Of a stretch of DNA of 64,000 nucleotides, positions 54,371 to 62,777 are shown piece by piece. The notes beneath the pieces were generated by a model that saw only the letters and a program-made list of their open reading frames with translations, had not been told where the DNA came from and ran no database searches. The translations under genes were made by a program, and so were the position numbers. How positions within the stretch are numbered: position 1 is the first letter of the stretch; every line of letters begins with the position of its first letter. This stretch comes from Halohasta litorea (lineage in GTDB: Archaea > Halobacteriota > Halobacteria > Halobacteriales > Haloferacaceae), in assembly GCF_024494645.1 (NCBI RefSeq), contig NZ_JANHDJ010000005.1:248001-312000 (forward strand), given 5' to 3'.

Positions 54371-54790
54371 TTAGTCGAGGGGCGACTCCGACAGCGGTCC
54401 ATCGACGTTCAGCTGGCCGCGGGTTTCGCGGCCAGCCCGGTAGCGGTCGATCACGTCTTTCTCGTGGCTCTGACACCCGATGAGCGCGACGGCTCCCTGT
54501 CCGATCCGAACGATCGGATGCGTCGGCTGCCGGGAGGCCCGCCGACAGCCCGGACAGATGATCCCGCCAGCTGGTCGGTGGGACAGCAGCCGTGCCGGGT
54601 TCTCGGAGGTGAGTCCACAGACGAGCCGGAACTGTTCGAGATGCACCTCACAGCCGACCACTGGCAGGGTGAGCGAATCGACCAGGAGAAACGAGACGGC
54701 ATCGCGGCCGGTCGCCTCCAGGGCAGCCTGACAGTCCGGGCAGGATGGAACGGGGGCTTGCGGTGTCGCTTCTCTATTGTCCGATCCCAT
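54371..54790 (-). CDS. Haloarchaeal conserved protein with two CPxC motifs, unknown function
   Basis: 139 residues. A CPDC pair at about residue 17 and CPGC at about residue 79, with single cysteines between (GCEVH, VCGL) and after (GCQSH), suggest two zinc sites in a soluble protein. The recurring (V/I)xGCxxH strands look like an internal duplication. I know similar haloarchaeal proteins but no function for them. It faces the Ig-like protein gene (58 bases between stops). Coding assignment rests on the ordered cysteine pattern and composition. Confidence 0.65.
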   Translation of the reverse strand: MGSDNREATPQAPVPSCPDCQAALEATGRDAVSFLLVDSLTLPVVGCEVHLEQFRLVCGLTSENPARLLSHRPAGGIICPGCRRASRQPTHPIVRIGQGAVALIGCQSHEKDVIDRYRAGRETRGQLNVDGPLSESPLD

Positions 54791-54988
54791 ACCGTACCGG
54801 TCTCATCGGGTAGTCGATACGTAAGTGGTGGGGTTCACGGTGAGTAGCCCACACCATGAGGGTCGGTCCCCGGCGTCTGCGCTGCCGAGATTCTTACGAT
54901 ACGTACCGACAGCCATCTTCCGGATGCAGCAGGCTCTCCTGGAACTCCCGTCTCACTATCGACGGCTGTACCAAGCGAAAGGCCACCA

Positions 54989-55555
54989 TCACGGATTGAA
55001 AGGAGATATCTCCGAGTCGGCTGCTAGCTCACTCGACATCGATCCGTCAGTCGGCACTGGATCGTTCGATCGAGAGTAGACCGTCAAGAACACCACAACA
55101 CCGATCGCGATAAACGCGAGATTGGCACCAATGTCTTTCGCATACACGAGATTTAGCGAGTAGACCGAGTCGACCGGGACGAACGGACGGATACCCATCG
55201 GCGTGAGAACGTCGCCGATGAGGTGACTAACGATACCCCCTGCACCCACTGTGAATCCGAGTCCCGCCCGTCTGAGGCGATTCGTAGAAGTTGTGGGTTG
55301 GCTTCCCGATCCGACCGCGGTGACAGTGACAGCGACAATGACGCCGAGACAGATCGCAGCTACCAACGAGTGGGTCACTCCCCGGTGTGTGAACCACGGC
55401 AGGAAGAGATCGAAATCGGGGAGCAGCGTTACGACGAGGGCGATCCCGACCCATTGGGGAACGTCGTTCCGATAGCCCGAAGTCACGAGAACATTCGCGA
55501 GGGGTGCACAGAAAAGCAACGTTATTCCGAAATGACCTATGAGTATCACTGTCAA
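54989..55555 (-). CDS. DUF457/YdjM-like membrane-bound metal-dependent hydrolase
   Basis: 188 residues, about four to five helices. The motif LLPDFDLFLPWFTHRGVTHS (about residues 44-63) is the Asp/His signature of the YdjM family; HLIGDVLTPMG (about residue 111) supplies further polar residues inside the membrane. The family is annotated as metal-dependent hydrolases with unknown substrate. The start is uncertain: TTG at 55555 or GTG at 55549; no ATG is available. The TATA-like ATAATATC lies about 24-30 bases upstream of both. Confidence 0.75.
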   Translation of the reverse strand: MTVILIGHFGITLLFCAPLANVLVTSGYRNDVPQWVGIALVVTLLPDFDLFLPWFTHRGVTHSLVAAICLGVIVAVTVTAVGSGSQPTTSTNRLRRAGLGFTVGAGGIVSHLIGDVLTPMGIRPFVPVDSVYSLNLVYAKDIGANLAFIAIGVVVFLTVYSRSNDPVPTDGSMSSELAADSEISPFNP

Positions 55556-56062
55556 GACAGCCAGATGCTACGGATATTATTGTTTTGTTTTTATACATAC
55601 TAAATTTACTGGTATGTTTAGCTATATATAGATCTCAAAAGCAGGAATTCGAACCAAAAACTGTTTTGGACACGGAATGATTTAAATACTATTTAAACAA
55701 AACCCTGATATTGTGTGTCATATCTTTCGTCGGGTCGTCGAATGCGACTTGTCTAAAATAGTTGTTATATTGTGCGAAATATATGGAAAATGTTACACTA
55801 TTTCGATGTTCGTCAGGATAGACGAGCCCGTCGACGTCCTCGGGGATCACGCAGTAGTTGTAGGCGATCCCCAGCTCGTCGAGGGGCTGCCTCAATTGAG
55901 CACCAGGCTGAATAAACCGCGCGACTGGGCAGGGGTACATTCGAACACGAGATGGGGAATAAGTTCAGCGGGAGGATTTGAATGCTCAATTACGCCGAAA
56001 AGGCGGTATTGATGCCCCTAATTGTTGATCTAAATTTGCCCCGAAGAAGGTTTATTTCGGAT
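55556..56062. other. AT-rich region on the 3' side of tRNA-Arg
   Basis: 507 bases, low in G+C. A minus-strand open frame at 55689-55940 (83 residues, containing LDELGIAYNYCVIPEDVDG) is protein-like but matches nothing I know and may be a decayed remnant. The 10-mer AGGATTTGAA occurs at about 55973 and again inside the tRNA 3' half at about 56071, which could be a worn attachment-site copy. No integrase is present. Treat as possible debris of an old insertion. Confidence 0.35.
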
Positions 56063-56136
56063 GGGCGCTGCAGGATTTGAACCCGCGGCAACTTGGTCCG
56101 AAGCCAAGCACTCTGTCCAGGCTGAGCTAAGCGCCC
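56063..56136 (-). tRNA. tRNA-Arg (anticodon UCG)
   Basis: 74 bases on the minus strand. The 7-base acceptor stem GGGCGCU/AGCGCCC pairs fully. The anticodon stem CUUGG/CCAAG encloses the loop CUUCGGA, anticodon UCG (reads CGA and related Arg codons). The T arm contains GGUUCAAAUCC. No intron; CCA is not encoded, as usual in haloarchaea. Confidence 0.95.
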
Positions 56137-56232
56137 GCACCCGATTGTATCGAACCTGCCATAATAAGCGCGTCGGTCGACCAGCCGTCAGTCGACTGCT
56201 CACACACCACCCGCCAGTACACATCCACGTCC

Positions 56233-56238
56233 TTTATT
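56233..56238 (+). promoter_or_regulatory. TATA box of the UbiA-family gene
   Basis: TTTATT is centred about 27 bases before the ATG at 56263, consistent with a leaderless message. Confidence 0.5.
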
Positions 56239-56262
56239 CGGTGACACTCACGACCGAGAGGT

Positions 56263-57108
56263 ATGGGAACGTTGGTTGCCCGGGGGCGGGCCTGTCTCGA
56301 CCTCACGCGGCCAGGAAACGCGATATCGGCCGGGGCTCTCACCTTTACCGGCGCATTCGTCGCTGGCGGTATCACCACCGCACCGGCGGCCGTAGTGGCC
56401 GCAGTAGTGGCGACGATCACCGCAACCGGCGGCGGCAATGCGATCAACGACTACTTCGACAGGGAGATCGATGCGATCAATCAGCCAGAGCGACCTATTC
56501 CGCGCGGCGATATCTCCGCACGCGGCGCGCTGTGGTACAGCCTGCTGCTGTTTGCCATCGCAACCGGAGCCGCATTACTGCTGCCGACGGCTGCGATCGT
56601 GATTGCGCTGTTCAACTTCGTCGCACTCGTCGCCTACACGGAGCTATTCAAGGGATTACCAGGAGTCGGCAACGTGCTCGTTGGCTATCTCACCGGGAGC
56701 ACGTTTCTCTTCGGCGGCGCAGCAGTCGGCGAGCCGTTCGGCGCGGTCGCCCTCTTCGGGCTCGCAGCGATCGCCACGCTCACACGGGAGATCGTCAAAG
56801 ACGTCGAAGACATCGACGGCGACCGCGAGGAGGGACTCCGAACGCTCCCGATCGTGATCGGCGAACGGCGGGCGCTTTTCGTTGGAGTCGCAGTGATGGT
56901 TCTCGCGGTGGTCGCAAGCGGCTGGCCCTATCTCGCTGGTACGTTCGGCGTCGTGTATCTCGCAGTCGTGATTCCGGCCGATCTGGTAATGCTTGGGGCG
57001 ACGATTCGGGCGTTTTCCGATCCGCGGGCGGGCCAGCAGTGGCTCAAACGTGGGATGCTCTTGGCCGCCGTGGCGTTCGTTGCTGGGCGGACGATGGCGG
57101 TTCTCTGA
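56263..57108 (+). CDS. UbiA-family prenyltransferase, archaeal DGGGP synthase
   Basis: 281 residues with about eight membrane helices. The two Asp-rich motifs NAINDYFDREID (about residue 60) and DVEDIDGD (about residue 184) bind Mg-diphosphate. A UbiA protein of this length in an archaeon most likely makes digeranylgeranylglyceryl phosphate (second ether bond of the membrane lipid), transferring geranylgeranyl from its diphosphate to GGGP. Menaquinone-type UbiA members are the alternative. ATG at 56263 is supported by the TATA spacing. It is divergent from tRNA-Arg, 126 bases away. Confidence 0.87.
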   Translation: MGTLVARGRACLDLTRPGNAISAGALTFTGAFVAGGITTAPAAVVAAVVATITATGGGNAINDYFDREIDAINQPERPIPRGDISARGALWYSLLLFAIATGAALLLPTAAIVIALFNFVALVAYTELFKGLPGVGNVLVGYLTGSTFLFGGAAVGEPFGAVALFGLAAIATLTREIVKDVEDIDGDREEGLRTLPIVIGERRALFVGVAVMVLAVVASGWPYLAGTFGVVYLAVVIPADLVMLGATIRAFSDPRAGQQWLKRGMLLAAVAFVAGRTMAVL

Positions 57109-57266
57109 GTATACATTGGTAGTATTGCCGTCGAATCCAACTGGCATAATCAAAAAGAATATTACCCGCAACCGGTATGATCCATTCAGCCGATGATTCC
57201 CGGACTGTCGGACCGACATACGAGTAGGAGCCAGCCGAGCCGCCGCACCTCTCGGGAGCAGGGATA

Positions 57267-57875
57267 ATGTATGACCTCACTGCGGATCTCGATAAGGAAG
57301 TCCTACCGGGAACCAATATTCTCATCTCCGGACCCCCACTGACCGGCAAGCGATCACTCGCCCTCGACATCCTCGCAACGGGTGTCGAAAAGGGTGAGGG
57401 AGCGATTATCGTCACGACAAAGGACAGCGCGACGCGTGTCCTGGAGGATTTCGCTCGCCGCACCGAGTACGAGGGCCGACCCGTCGCGGTCGTCGACTGC
57501 GTCACCCGCCAGCAGGGCGTTGGTGAGGTACGGGAGGACAAACGGATCAAATACACCTCTTCGCCGGTCGATATGACCGGGATCGGGATCAAACTCTCCG
57601 AATTTCTCCAGGCATTCCACCAGGATCAGGGAATCAGTCACAACCGGATCATGGTCCACTCGCTGTCGACGCTGCTGATGTATGCGGATCTCCAGACGGT
57701 CTTCCGGTTCCTCCACGTCTTTACGGGCCGGATTCAGAGCGTCGACGGACTGGGCGTCTTCTGTATCGACTCGTCGTCCCACGACGACCAGGCGATGAAC
57801 ACCCTGACCCAGCTGTTCGACGGCGTTATTCGAATGTCCGAGGACGAACCGCCGGAAGTCCGCCTCCAGCAGTAG
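57267..57875 (+). CDS. RAD55/KaiC-like RecA-superfamily ATPase
   Basis: 202 residues. Walker A is GPPLTGKRS (about residues 22-30) and IIVTTKDSATRVLEDF follows it as in RAD55/KaiC proteins. The Walker B strand is GVFCIDSSSH (about residue 165). Only one RecA domain is present and no DNA-binding region is seen. Haloarchaea have many such proteins, some linked to bacteriorhodopsin or taxis loci as HTR-like proteins; this one has no such neighbour. Role unknown, perhaps regulatory. Confidence 0.8.
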   Translation: MYDLTADLDKEVLPGTNILISGPPLTGKRSLALDILATGVEKGEGAIIVTTKDSATRVLEDFARRTEYEGRPVAVVDCVTRQQGVGEVREDKRIKYTSSPVDMTGIGIKLSEFLQAFHQDQGISHNRIMVHSLSTLLMYADLQTVFRFLHVFTGRIQSVDGLGVFCIDSSSHDDQAMNTLTQLFDGVIRMSEDEPPEVRLQQ

Positions 57876-57916
57876 CCGACGAACGATTTTTGCGGTCGCC
57901 GCCCGAACCGTGAGCT

Positions 57917-58339
57917 ATGCCCCTCTCAGATGACGCCGCCGTTCGTGACCTCCTGGAGCTGAACCGAATCGCGGTCGTCGGCTGTTCGAGCAGCCCCGGC
58001 AAGGCGGCCCACGAGATCCCGGCGTACCTCCAGCGACAGGGGTACGAAATCATCCCAGTCAACCCCTTTGCCGACGAAATCCTCGGCAAACAGGCCGTCG
58101 ACTCGCTGGCCGAGATCGACGGCGAGATCGATCTCGTCGACGTCTTCCGGCCCAGCGAGGAGGTTGCGGGAATCGTCGACGACGCGATCGAGCGCAGAGA
58201 GACCGAAGGCGACGTCGAGGCGATCTGGCTCCAGTTGGGAATTCACGACGACGAGGCGGTCACCGAAGCCGAAGCCGCCGGGCTATCGGTCGTCGAAGAT
58301 CGCTGTATGAAGGTCGAACACCAGCGGTTAGTCGAGTGA
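57917..58339 (+). CDS. CoA-binding domain protein (YccU-like)
   Basis: 140 residues. VVGCSSSPGKAAHEIPAYLQRQGYEIIPVNP is the nucleotide-binding half of a Rossmann CoA_binding_2 domain; VDVFRPSEEVAGIVDD and IWLQLGIHDDEA follow as in YccU. A DRCMKVEH strand ends the protein. YccU-type proteins bind CoA (or a persulfide ligand) and their physiological role is unclear. It is on the same strand as the RAD55-like gene, 41 bases apart. Convergent with the coiled-coil gene. Confidence 0.88.
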   Translation: MPLSDDAAVRDLLELNRIAVVGCSSSPGKAAHEIPAYLQRQGYEIIPVNPFADEILGKQAVDSLAEIDGEIDLVDVFRPSEEVAGIVDDAIERRETEGDVEAIWLQLGIHDDEAVTEAEAAGLSVVEDRCMKVEHQRLVE

Positions 58340-58349
58340 GACGAGAGCG

Positions 58350-58673
58350 TTAGGCTTCGGCCCCAGAGTCGTCAGGTTCGGTGTCGGTGTCGTCGTCAGT
58401 CTCGGAGTCGGTGGCAGCTTCGGTCTCGGCATCGTTGATGTGGGCGTCCGCCGAGACCGCATCGAGGTCGATATCCAGGTCGGTCGCGATCGCCTCCAGG
58501 ATCGCCCGCTGTTCGACGATCTCGGTTTCGAGCTGTTGGACTCGATCGCCGGTGTCTTGAACCGTTGTCTGGGTTGTTTCGACCTGTTCGCGGACCTCGT
58601 TGAGCCGGTGGAACATCTTTTCGGCGGTATCAGCCAGCGTCTGGATCTTCTTTGTCGTGCTTCCAAGTCCCAT
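58350..58673 (-). CDS. Coiled-coil protein, DUF5798-like
   Basis: 107 residues. MGLGSTTKKIQTLADTAEKM begins a coiled coil (about residues 20-70, heptads with L/V/I at a/d), followed by an acidic, Ser/Thr/Asp-rich tail of about 30 residues. This layout matches DUF5798, a haloarchaea-only family with no known function. It is likely a homo-oligomer. Its ATG at 58673 sits 143 bases from the divergent surE start. Confidence 0.8.
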   Translation of the reverse strand: MGLGSTTKKIQTLADTAEKMFHRLNEVREQVETTQTTVQDTGDRVQQLETEIVEQRAILEAIATDLDIDLDAVSADAHINDAETEAATDSETDDDTDTEPDDSGAEA

Positions 58674-58784
58674 ACTACCGCTTGAGTGTCAGGCTTTGTG
58701 TCCTTTGTGGCTTGGCCGCGCGGCCGACTTGGGGGGCGACTGGGTAAACGAGACCCGAACCAAGCGGCCCGGACGGGAGCCGAG

Positions 58785-58792
58785 TACTTTTC
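58785..58792 (+). promoter_or_regulatory. TATA box of surE
   Basis: TACTTTTC is centred about 28 bases before the surE ATG at 58816. The short distance indicates a leaderless message and supports that ATG. Confidence 0.45.
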
Positions 58793-58815
58793 GTCCCGCC
58801 CGTGTTGGCCTCTGT

Positions 58816-59619
58816 ATGGACGAGCCACGGATCTTGTTGACCAACGACGACGGGATCGACAGCGTCGGGTTCCGGGCGCTCTACAAGGGGTTGTCGGACC
58901 TCGGCGAGGTAACCGCAGTCGCCCCGGCCGACGACCAGAGTTCGGTCGGCCGGGCGATCTCTCAGGCCGTCGACGTGCACGACCACGACCTCGGCTACGA
59001 GGTCGAAGGCACCCCAGTAGACTGCGTCATTGCGGGCCTCGGGACGCTGTGTCCCGATGCCGATCTCGTCGTCTCGGGCTGTAACAAGGGGGCCAATATC
59101 GGGGCCTACGTCCTCGGCCGCTCGGGAACCGTGAGTGCGGCCGTCGAGGCCGCCTTCTTCGAGGTTCCGGCGATCTCCGTCTCCCTGTATATCGATGGTG
59201 GCGATGACTGGGAACAGCTCGCCACGGAGATCGAAGATTTCCGCCATGCGACCGCTGCAACGCGGTATCTGGTCGACCGCGCGGGCGAGGCGGGCGTCTT
59301 CGAGGCCGCCGACTACCTGAACGTGAACGTCCCCTACATCGAGACCGACACCGGACTTGTCGAGCCGAGCGAAATGGTCGTCACCCATCCCTCGACGCGC
59401 TACGAGATGGGGGCCGAGCGGAATGGTGAGCAGGTCGACCTCCAGGACGGCATCTGGGAGCTCATGCGCTCGGGGTCGATCACCGATCCCGAAGGAACCG
59501 ACCGACGCGCCGTCGCCGAGGGACAGATCAGCGTCTCGCCGCTGACCGCACCCCACTCGACGGAACGTCACTCGGCGCTCGACCGGCTTGCAGACGAATT
59601 TCGTCTCGAAAAAATGTAG
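58816..59619 (+). CDS. surE: 5'/3'-nucleotidase SurE
   Basis: 267 residues. The N-terminal LLTNDDGID motif (Asp/Asp for the divalent metal) and APADDQSSVGRAIS, GTPVDCV and VSGCNKGANIG segments are the SurE active site. The enzyme removes phosphate from nucleoside 5'- and 3'-monophosphates and from short polyphosphate. The C-terminal half (about 190-250) is less conserved. It is convergent with the thioredoxin reductase gene. Confidence 0.93.
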   Translation: MDEPRILLTNDDGIDSVGFRALYKGLSDLGEVTAVAPADDQSSVGRAISQAVDVHDHDLGYEVEGTPVDCVIAGLGTLCPDADLVVSGCNKGANIGAYVLGRSGTVSAAVEAAFFEVPAISVSLYIDGGDDWEQLATEIEDFRHATAATRYLVDRAGEAGVFEAADYLNVNVPYIETDTGLVEPSEMVVTHPSTRYEMGAERNGEQVDLQDGIWELMRSGSITDPEGTDRRAVAEGQISVSPLTAPHSTERHSALDRLADEFRLEKM

Positions 59620-59630
59620 AGCGAAACGAG

Positions 59631-60716
59631 TTAGTCGTCGGATTCGGCCGCGGCGGTGTCGCCGCCCGTTGCGGCCGACCGAGCCCGTGTGCGTTCGAGT
59701 TCTTCGAGATAGGCGTCGGCGTCCATCGCGGCCTGACAGCCCATGCCTGCGGCGGTCACGGCCTGCTGGTAGTGGAAGTCGACCACGTCGCCCGCGCCGA
59801 ACAGCCCGTCGACGCCGGTCGCGGTCTGGTTGCCGCCCTCGCCGCCCTGTGTTTTTAGATATCCTTCCGCGTCAGTCTCGACGCCAGTGCCTTCGAGGTA
59901 GTCGGTGTTCGGCGTGTGGCCGATGGCGTAGAAGACTGCCCCCGCGTCGAACTCGAATTCTTCCGTCTCGGGATCGTCGAGTTTGTCGGTCGGGTGGCCC
60001 TCGGGATGCCGAACCATCGTCACCGAGTCGACGCCCTCCTCACGGCTGCCGTGGAGTTCGATAGCTTCGGTGTTGCGCATGATCTCGATCTCGCCCGCGT
60101 CGGCTTTGTCCATCACGCGCTCGATCCAGACGTCCTCGGCGCGGAACTCCTCGCGTCGGTGGACGATGTAGACCGTCGAGGCGAACTTCGTGAGGAAGTG
60201 GGCCTCCTCCATCGCGGCGTCGCCGCCGCCGATGACCACGATCTTCTCGTCGCGGAAGAACGCGCCGTCACAGGTCGCACACGTCGAGAGCCCATAGCCC
60301 ATGAGTTCGTCCTCGCCCGGAATGCCGAGCGTGCGGGCGCTCGCCCCCGAGGCGGCGATCACGGCGTCGGCGGTGTAGACGTCGCCGTTGGCGAGCGTGA
60401 TCCGGAACAGCCGGTCGGTGCCCTCGCCTTCGACGTCGACCGACTGGAGGACACCGTTTTTCGTGTCCGCGCCGAACTGGGTGGCTTGCTCTTTCATGTT
60501 GTTGATGAGCTCCGGCCCGGAGATGCCCTCCGGGAAGCCCGGATAGTTCTCGACATCGGTGGTGAGAGTGAGCTGGCCGCCCGGCTCGTCGCCCTCCAAG
60601 ACGAGCGGGTTGTTGTTCGATCGCGCGGCGTAGATCGCCGCCGAGAGCCCAGAAATCCCGGTTCCGGCGATGATCAATGGCCGGTGTTCGACGACCGTAT
60701 CGGAGTCTACTGACAT
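59631..60716 (-). CDS. trxB: Thioredoxin reductase (TrxB)
   Basis: 361 residues. FAD-binding GTGISGLSAAIYAARSN at the N-terminus (GxGxxG), the redox pair CATC (about residue 150) in the NAD(P)H domain, GGGDAAMEEA, and GAGDVVDFHYQQAVTAAGMG at the C-terminus identify a thioredoxin-reductase-like flavoprotein. The enzyme reduces thioredoxin-type proteins with NAD(P)H; haloarchaea rely on this and gamma-glutamylcysteine for thiol balance. The extreme C-terminus is a variable acidic tail. A second, more distant TrxR-like gene lies at 61558. Confidence 0.92.
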   Translation of the reverse strand: MSVDSDTVVEHRPLIIAGTGISGLSAAIYAARSNNNPLVLEGDEPGGQLTLTTDVENYPGFPEGISGPELINNMKEQATQFGADTKNGVLQSVDVEGEGTDRLFRITLANGDVYTADAVIAASGASARTLGIPGEDELMGYGLSTCATCDGAFFRDEKIVVIGGGDAAMEEAHFLTKFASTVYIVHRREEFRAEDVWIERVMDKADAGEIEIMRNTEAIELHGSREEGVDSVTMVRHPEGHPTDKLDDPETEEFEFDAGAVFYAIGHTPNTDYLEGTGVETDAEGYLKTQGGEGGNQTATGVDGLFGAGDVVDFHYQQAVTAAGMGCQAAMDADAYLEELERTRARSAATGGDTAAAESDD

Positions 60717-60832
60717 GGATAGGGGTAGGGAGACGAGTCGTATGTAGGTTATGCTGTGTCCCGAACGTGCCGGAATCTCCGAGCCGATGGCAAGCCACAG
60801 ACGCTTTTAGGTGTGGCCGCCGACGCAGTGGT

Positions 60833-61504
60833 ATGACTACTGGCGAACCGCCCGCTGAAGATCTGCAGGGCGTCTACGATCGGATCGCCGACCACTTTGC
60901 GAAGACACGAGAGTACGCGTGGCCGGAGGTGGAGTCGTTTATCAGCGACGAACTCGACCGCTGTGACTCCCTCGAACGCGCCCTCGATCTGGGGTGTGGT
61001 AATGGTCGCCACGCCCAAGCCCTCGCCGAAGCCGGAGCGGATGTCGTCGGCCTCGACGTGAGCCGCGGCCTCTTAACTGAAGCCCGCGAGCGAGCCACCG
61101 AGCGTGGATTCGTGGTCGACCTCGTCCACGGCGACGCCTCTCGGCTCCCGTTTTTGAACGATGCGTTCTCGCAGATCGTCTACGTGGCGACGCTCCACCA
61201 TCTCCGCACGCGTGAGGCCCGGCGGCAGAGTCTCTCGGCGGTCGGCCGCGTGTTGGCACCCGGCGGCCGTGGACTCGTTTCGGCGTGGAGCACGGCCCAC
61301 GACCGGTTCGACGCCGAGGAGGGGTTCGATACGACCGTCGACTGGACGCTGCCGGGCGGCGAGCAGGTCGGCCGCTACTACCACATTTACGATCCCGAAG
61401 AGTTCCGGGCGGACCTGGAGGCCGCTGCGGTCGAGGTGATCGACTGCCGCGTGTCGAGCGGGAACTGTTATGCCGTCGTTGCGCCGCCGGATGATGTATT
61501 GTAA
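60833..61504 (+). CDS. Trm9/ALKBH8-like tRNA wobble methyltransferase
   Basis: 223 residues. The N-terminal VYDRIADHFAKTREYAWPEVESF matches Trm9/ALKBH8 methyltransferases. The SAM site is LDLGCGNGRHAQALAEAGADVVGLDVS (about residues 44-70) and DASRLPFLNDAFSQIVYVATLHHL is motif IV. Eukaryotic homologues methylate 5-carboxymethyluridine at the tRNA wobble position with Trm112 as partner; an analogous haloarchaeal role is plausible but inferred. CTTTTAG at 60804-60810 lies about 26 bases before the ATG at 60833, so the message is likely leaderless. Divergent from trxB. Confidence 0.78.
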   Translation: MTTGEPPAEDLQGVYDRIADHFAKTREYAWPEVESFISDELDRCDSLERALDLGCGNGRHAQALAEAGADVVGLDVSRGLLTEARERATERGFVVDLVHGDASRLPFLNDAFSQIVYVATLHHLRTREARRQSLSAVGRVLAPGGRGLVSAWSTAHDRFDAEEGFDTTVDWTLPGGEQVGRYYHIYDPEEFRADLEAAAVEVIDCRVSSGNCYAVVAPPDDVL

Positions 61505-61528
61505 CCGGAGCGCACAACTGTGTAGTAC

Positions 61529-61536
61529 TTATTTAA
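61529..61536 (+). promoter_or_regulatory. TATA box of the second TrxR-like gene
   Basis: TTATTTAA is centred about 26 bases before the ATG at 61558, the position expected for a leaderless haloarchaeal transcript. Confidence 0.5.
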
Positions 61537-61557
61537 GTCGAGTTCGTAGGAAGGGTA

Positions 61558-62592
61558 ATGAGTGAGACAGCAGGTGCGGATGCGGAATCGGGCGTCGAAT
61601 CCTACGAGGTAGCAGTGGTTGGCGGGGGGCCGGCCGGACTGTCGACGGCGCTGTACACCACACGACTGGGGCACGATACGGTCGTCGTCGACCGCGGCGG
61701 CGGCCGCGCAGCGATGATGCTCGACACCCACAACGTGATCGGCGTCACCGAGGACGTCTCCGGCAACGAGTTCCTCGGCACGGCGACCGAGCAGGTCAAG
61801 GAGTACGGCGGCGACGTCGTCCGGGACTTCGTGACCGACATCGAACGCGAGCCAGACGGCCGCTTCCGCCTGCAGGGCAACGACACCGAAATCCTGGCCG
61901 ACCGCGTCGTCCTCGGCGTCGGCTTCTCCGACGAGCGGCCCGAGCCGCCGCTGCCGCGGACCGGCAAGGGGCTCCACTACTGTCTCCACTGTGATGCCTA
62001 CATGTTCATCGACGAGTCGGTGTACGTGATGGGGACCGGCGAGGCTGCCGCCCACGTCGCGATGATCATGCTCAACTTCACCGACGAGGTCGACATCCTC
62101 ACTCGTGGCGACGACATCGAGTGGAGCGACGAGACCCAGAAACTCGTGGAGGCCCACCCGGTCGATGTCATCCACGAGGATATCACAGGGATGAACAAAG
62201 CAGAGGATGGCTGGCTCGAAAGCTTCGAGTTCGAAGATGGGTCAGTACGCGAGTACAAGGGCGGCTTTGCGATGTACGGCTCGAACTACAACACCGAGTT
62301 GGCCGAGGCGTTGGGCTGTGATCTCAACGACGACGGGACGATCGTGGTCGACGACCACGGGAAGACGAGCGTCGACGGTGTCTACGCGGTCGGTGACATT
62401 ACACCGGGACACAATCAGGTCCCGGTGGCGATGGGCAAGGGCGCGAAGGCGGGTCTGGCAATCCACAAGGAGCTCCGGACGTTCCCCAAGTCACTCGAGG
62501 AGATCAAGGCCGAGGGGCCGATCACCGAAACCGAGGTGCCAGGGGTATCGGCCGAACTGCAGGCCGCCGCGCGGAGTTTCGGCGACGACTGA
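61558..62592 (+). CDS. Thioredoxin-reductase-like FAD/NAD(P)-dependent oxidoreductase
   Basis: 344 residues. VAVVGGGPAGLSTALYTTRLG is the FAD motif; a CLHC redox pair (in LHYCLHCDAY, about residue 142), MGTGEAAAHVAM for NAD(P)H, and VYAVGDITPGHNQVPVAMGKG at the C-terminus complete the TrxR-like layout. It is only distantly similar to the trxB product. Such paralogues can reduce ferredoxin, a dedicated thioredoxin or a quinone. The partner is not identifiable here. The gene is monocistronic with its own promoter. Confidence 0.85.
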   Translation: MSETAGADAESGVESYEVAVVGGGPAGLSTALYTTRLGHDTVVVDRGGGRAAMMLDTHNVIGVTEDVSGNEFLGTATEQVKEYGGDVVRDFVTDIEREPDGRFRLQGNDTEILADRVVLGVGFSDERPEPPLPRTGKGLHYCLHCDAYMFIDESVYVMGTGEAAAHVAMIMLNFTDEVDILTRGDDIEWSDETQKLVEAHPVDVIHEDITGMNKAEDGWLESFEFEDGSVREYKGGFAMYGSNYNTELAEALGCDLNDDGTIVVDDHGKTSVDGVYAVGDITPGHNQVPVAMGKGAKAGLAIHKELRTFPKSLEEIKAEGPITETEVPGVSAELQAAARSFGDD

Positions 62593-62706
62593 CGACAATC
62601 GAATCGCGGGACGAAACAGTAAGGTAATTAATGGCGAGTCCTGAATGAGGATGTACGTCGATACAGCGGCGTTGGAACGCGACGATTGCCGCGGTCGACG
62701 TCTTGC

Positions 62707-62777
62707 GTGCCGGTGGTCTAGTGGTAGGACCTGAGCCTTCCAAGCTCATGGCCCGGGTTCAAATCCCGGCCGGCACA
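62707..62777 (+). tRNA. tRNA-Gly (anticodon UCC)
   Basis: 71 bases. The acceptor stem GUGCCGG/CCGGCAC pairs over seven positions with discriminator A. The anticodon stem UGAGC/GCUCA encloses CUUCCAA, anticodon UCC (reads GGA/GGG). The T arm has GGUUCAAAUCC. No intron and no encoded CCA. Confidence 0.95.

Noticed and set aside
55689-55940. 83-codon minus-strand frame as a gene
   Set aside because: Low G+C, no recognised motif and no visible promoter; described as possible debris rather than annotated as a gene.
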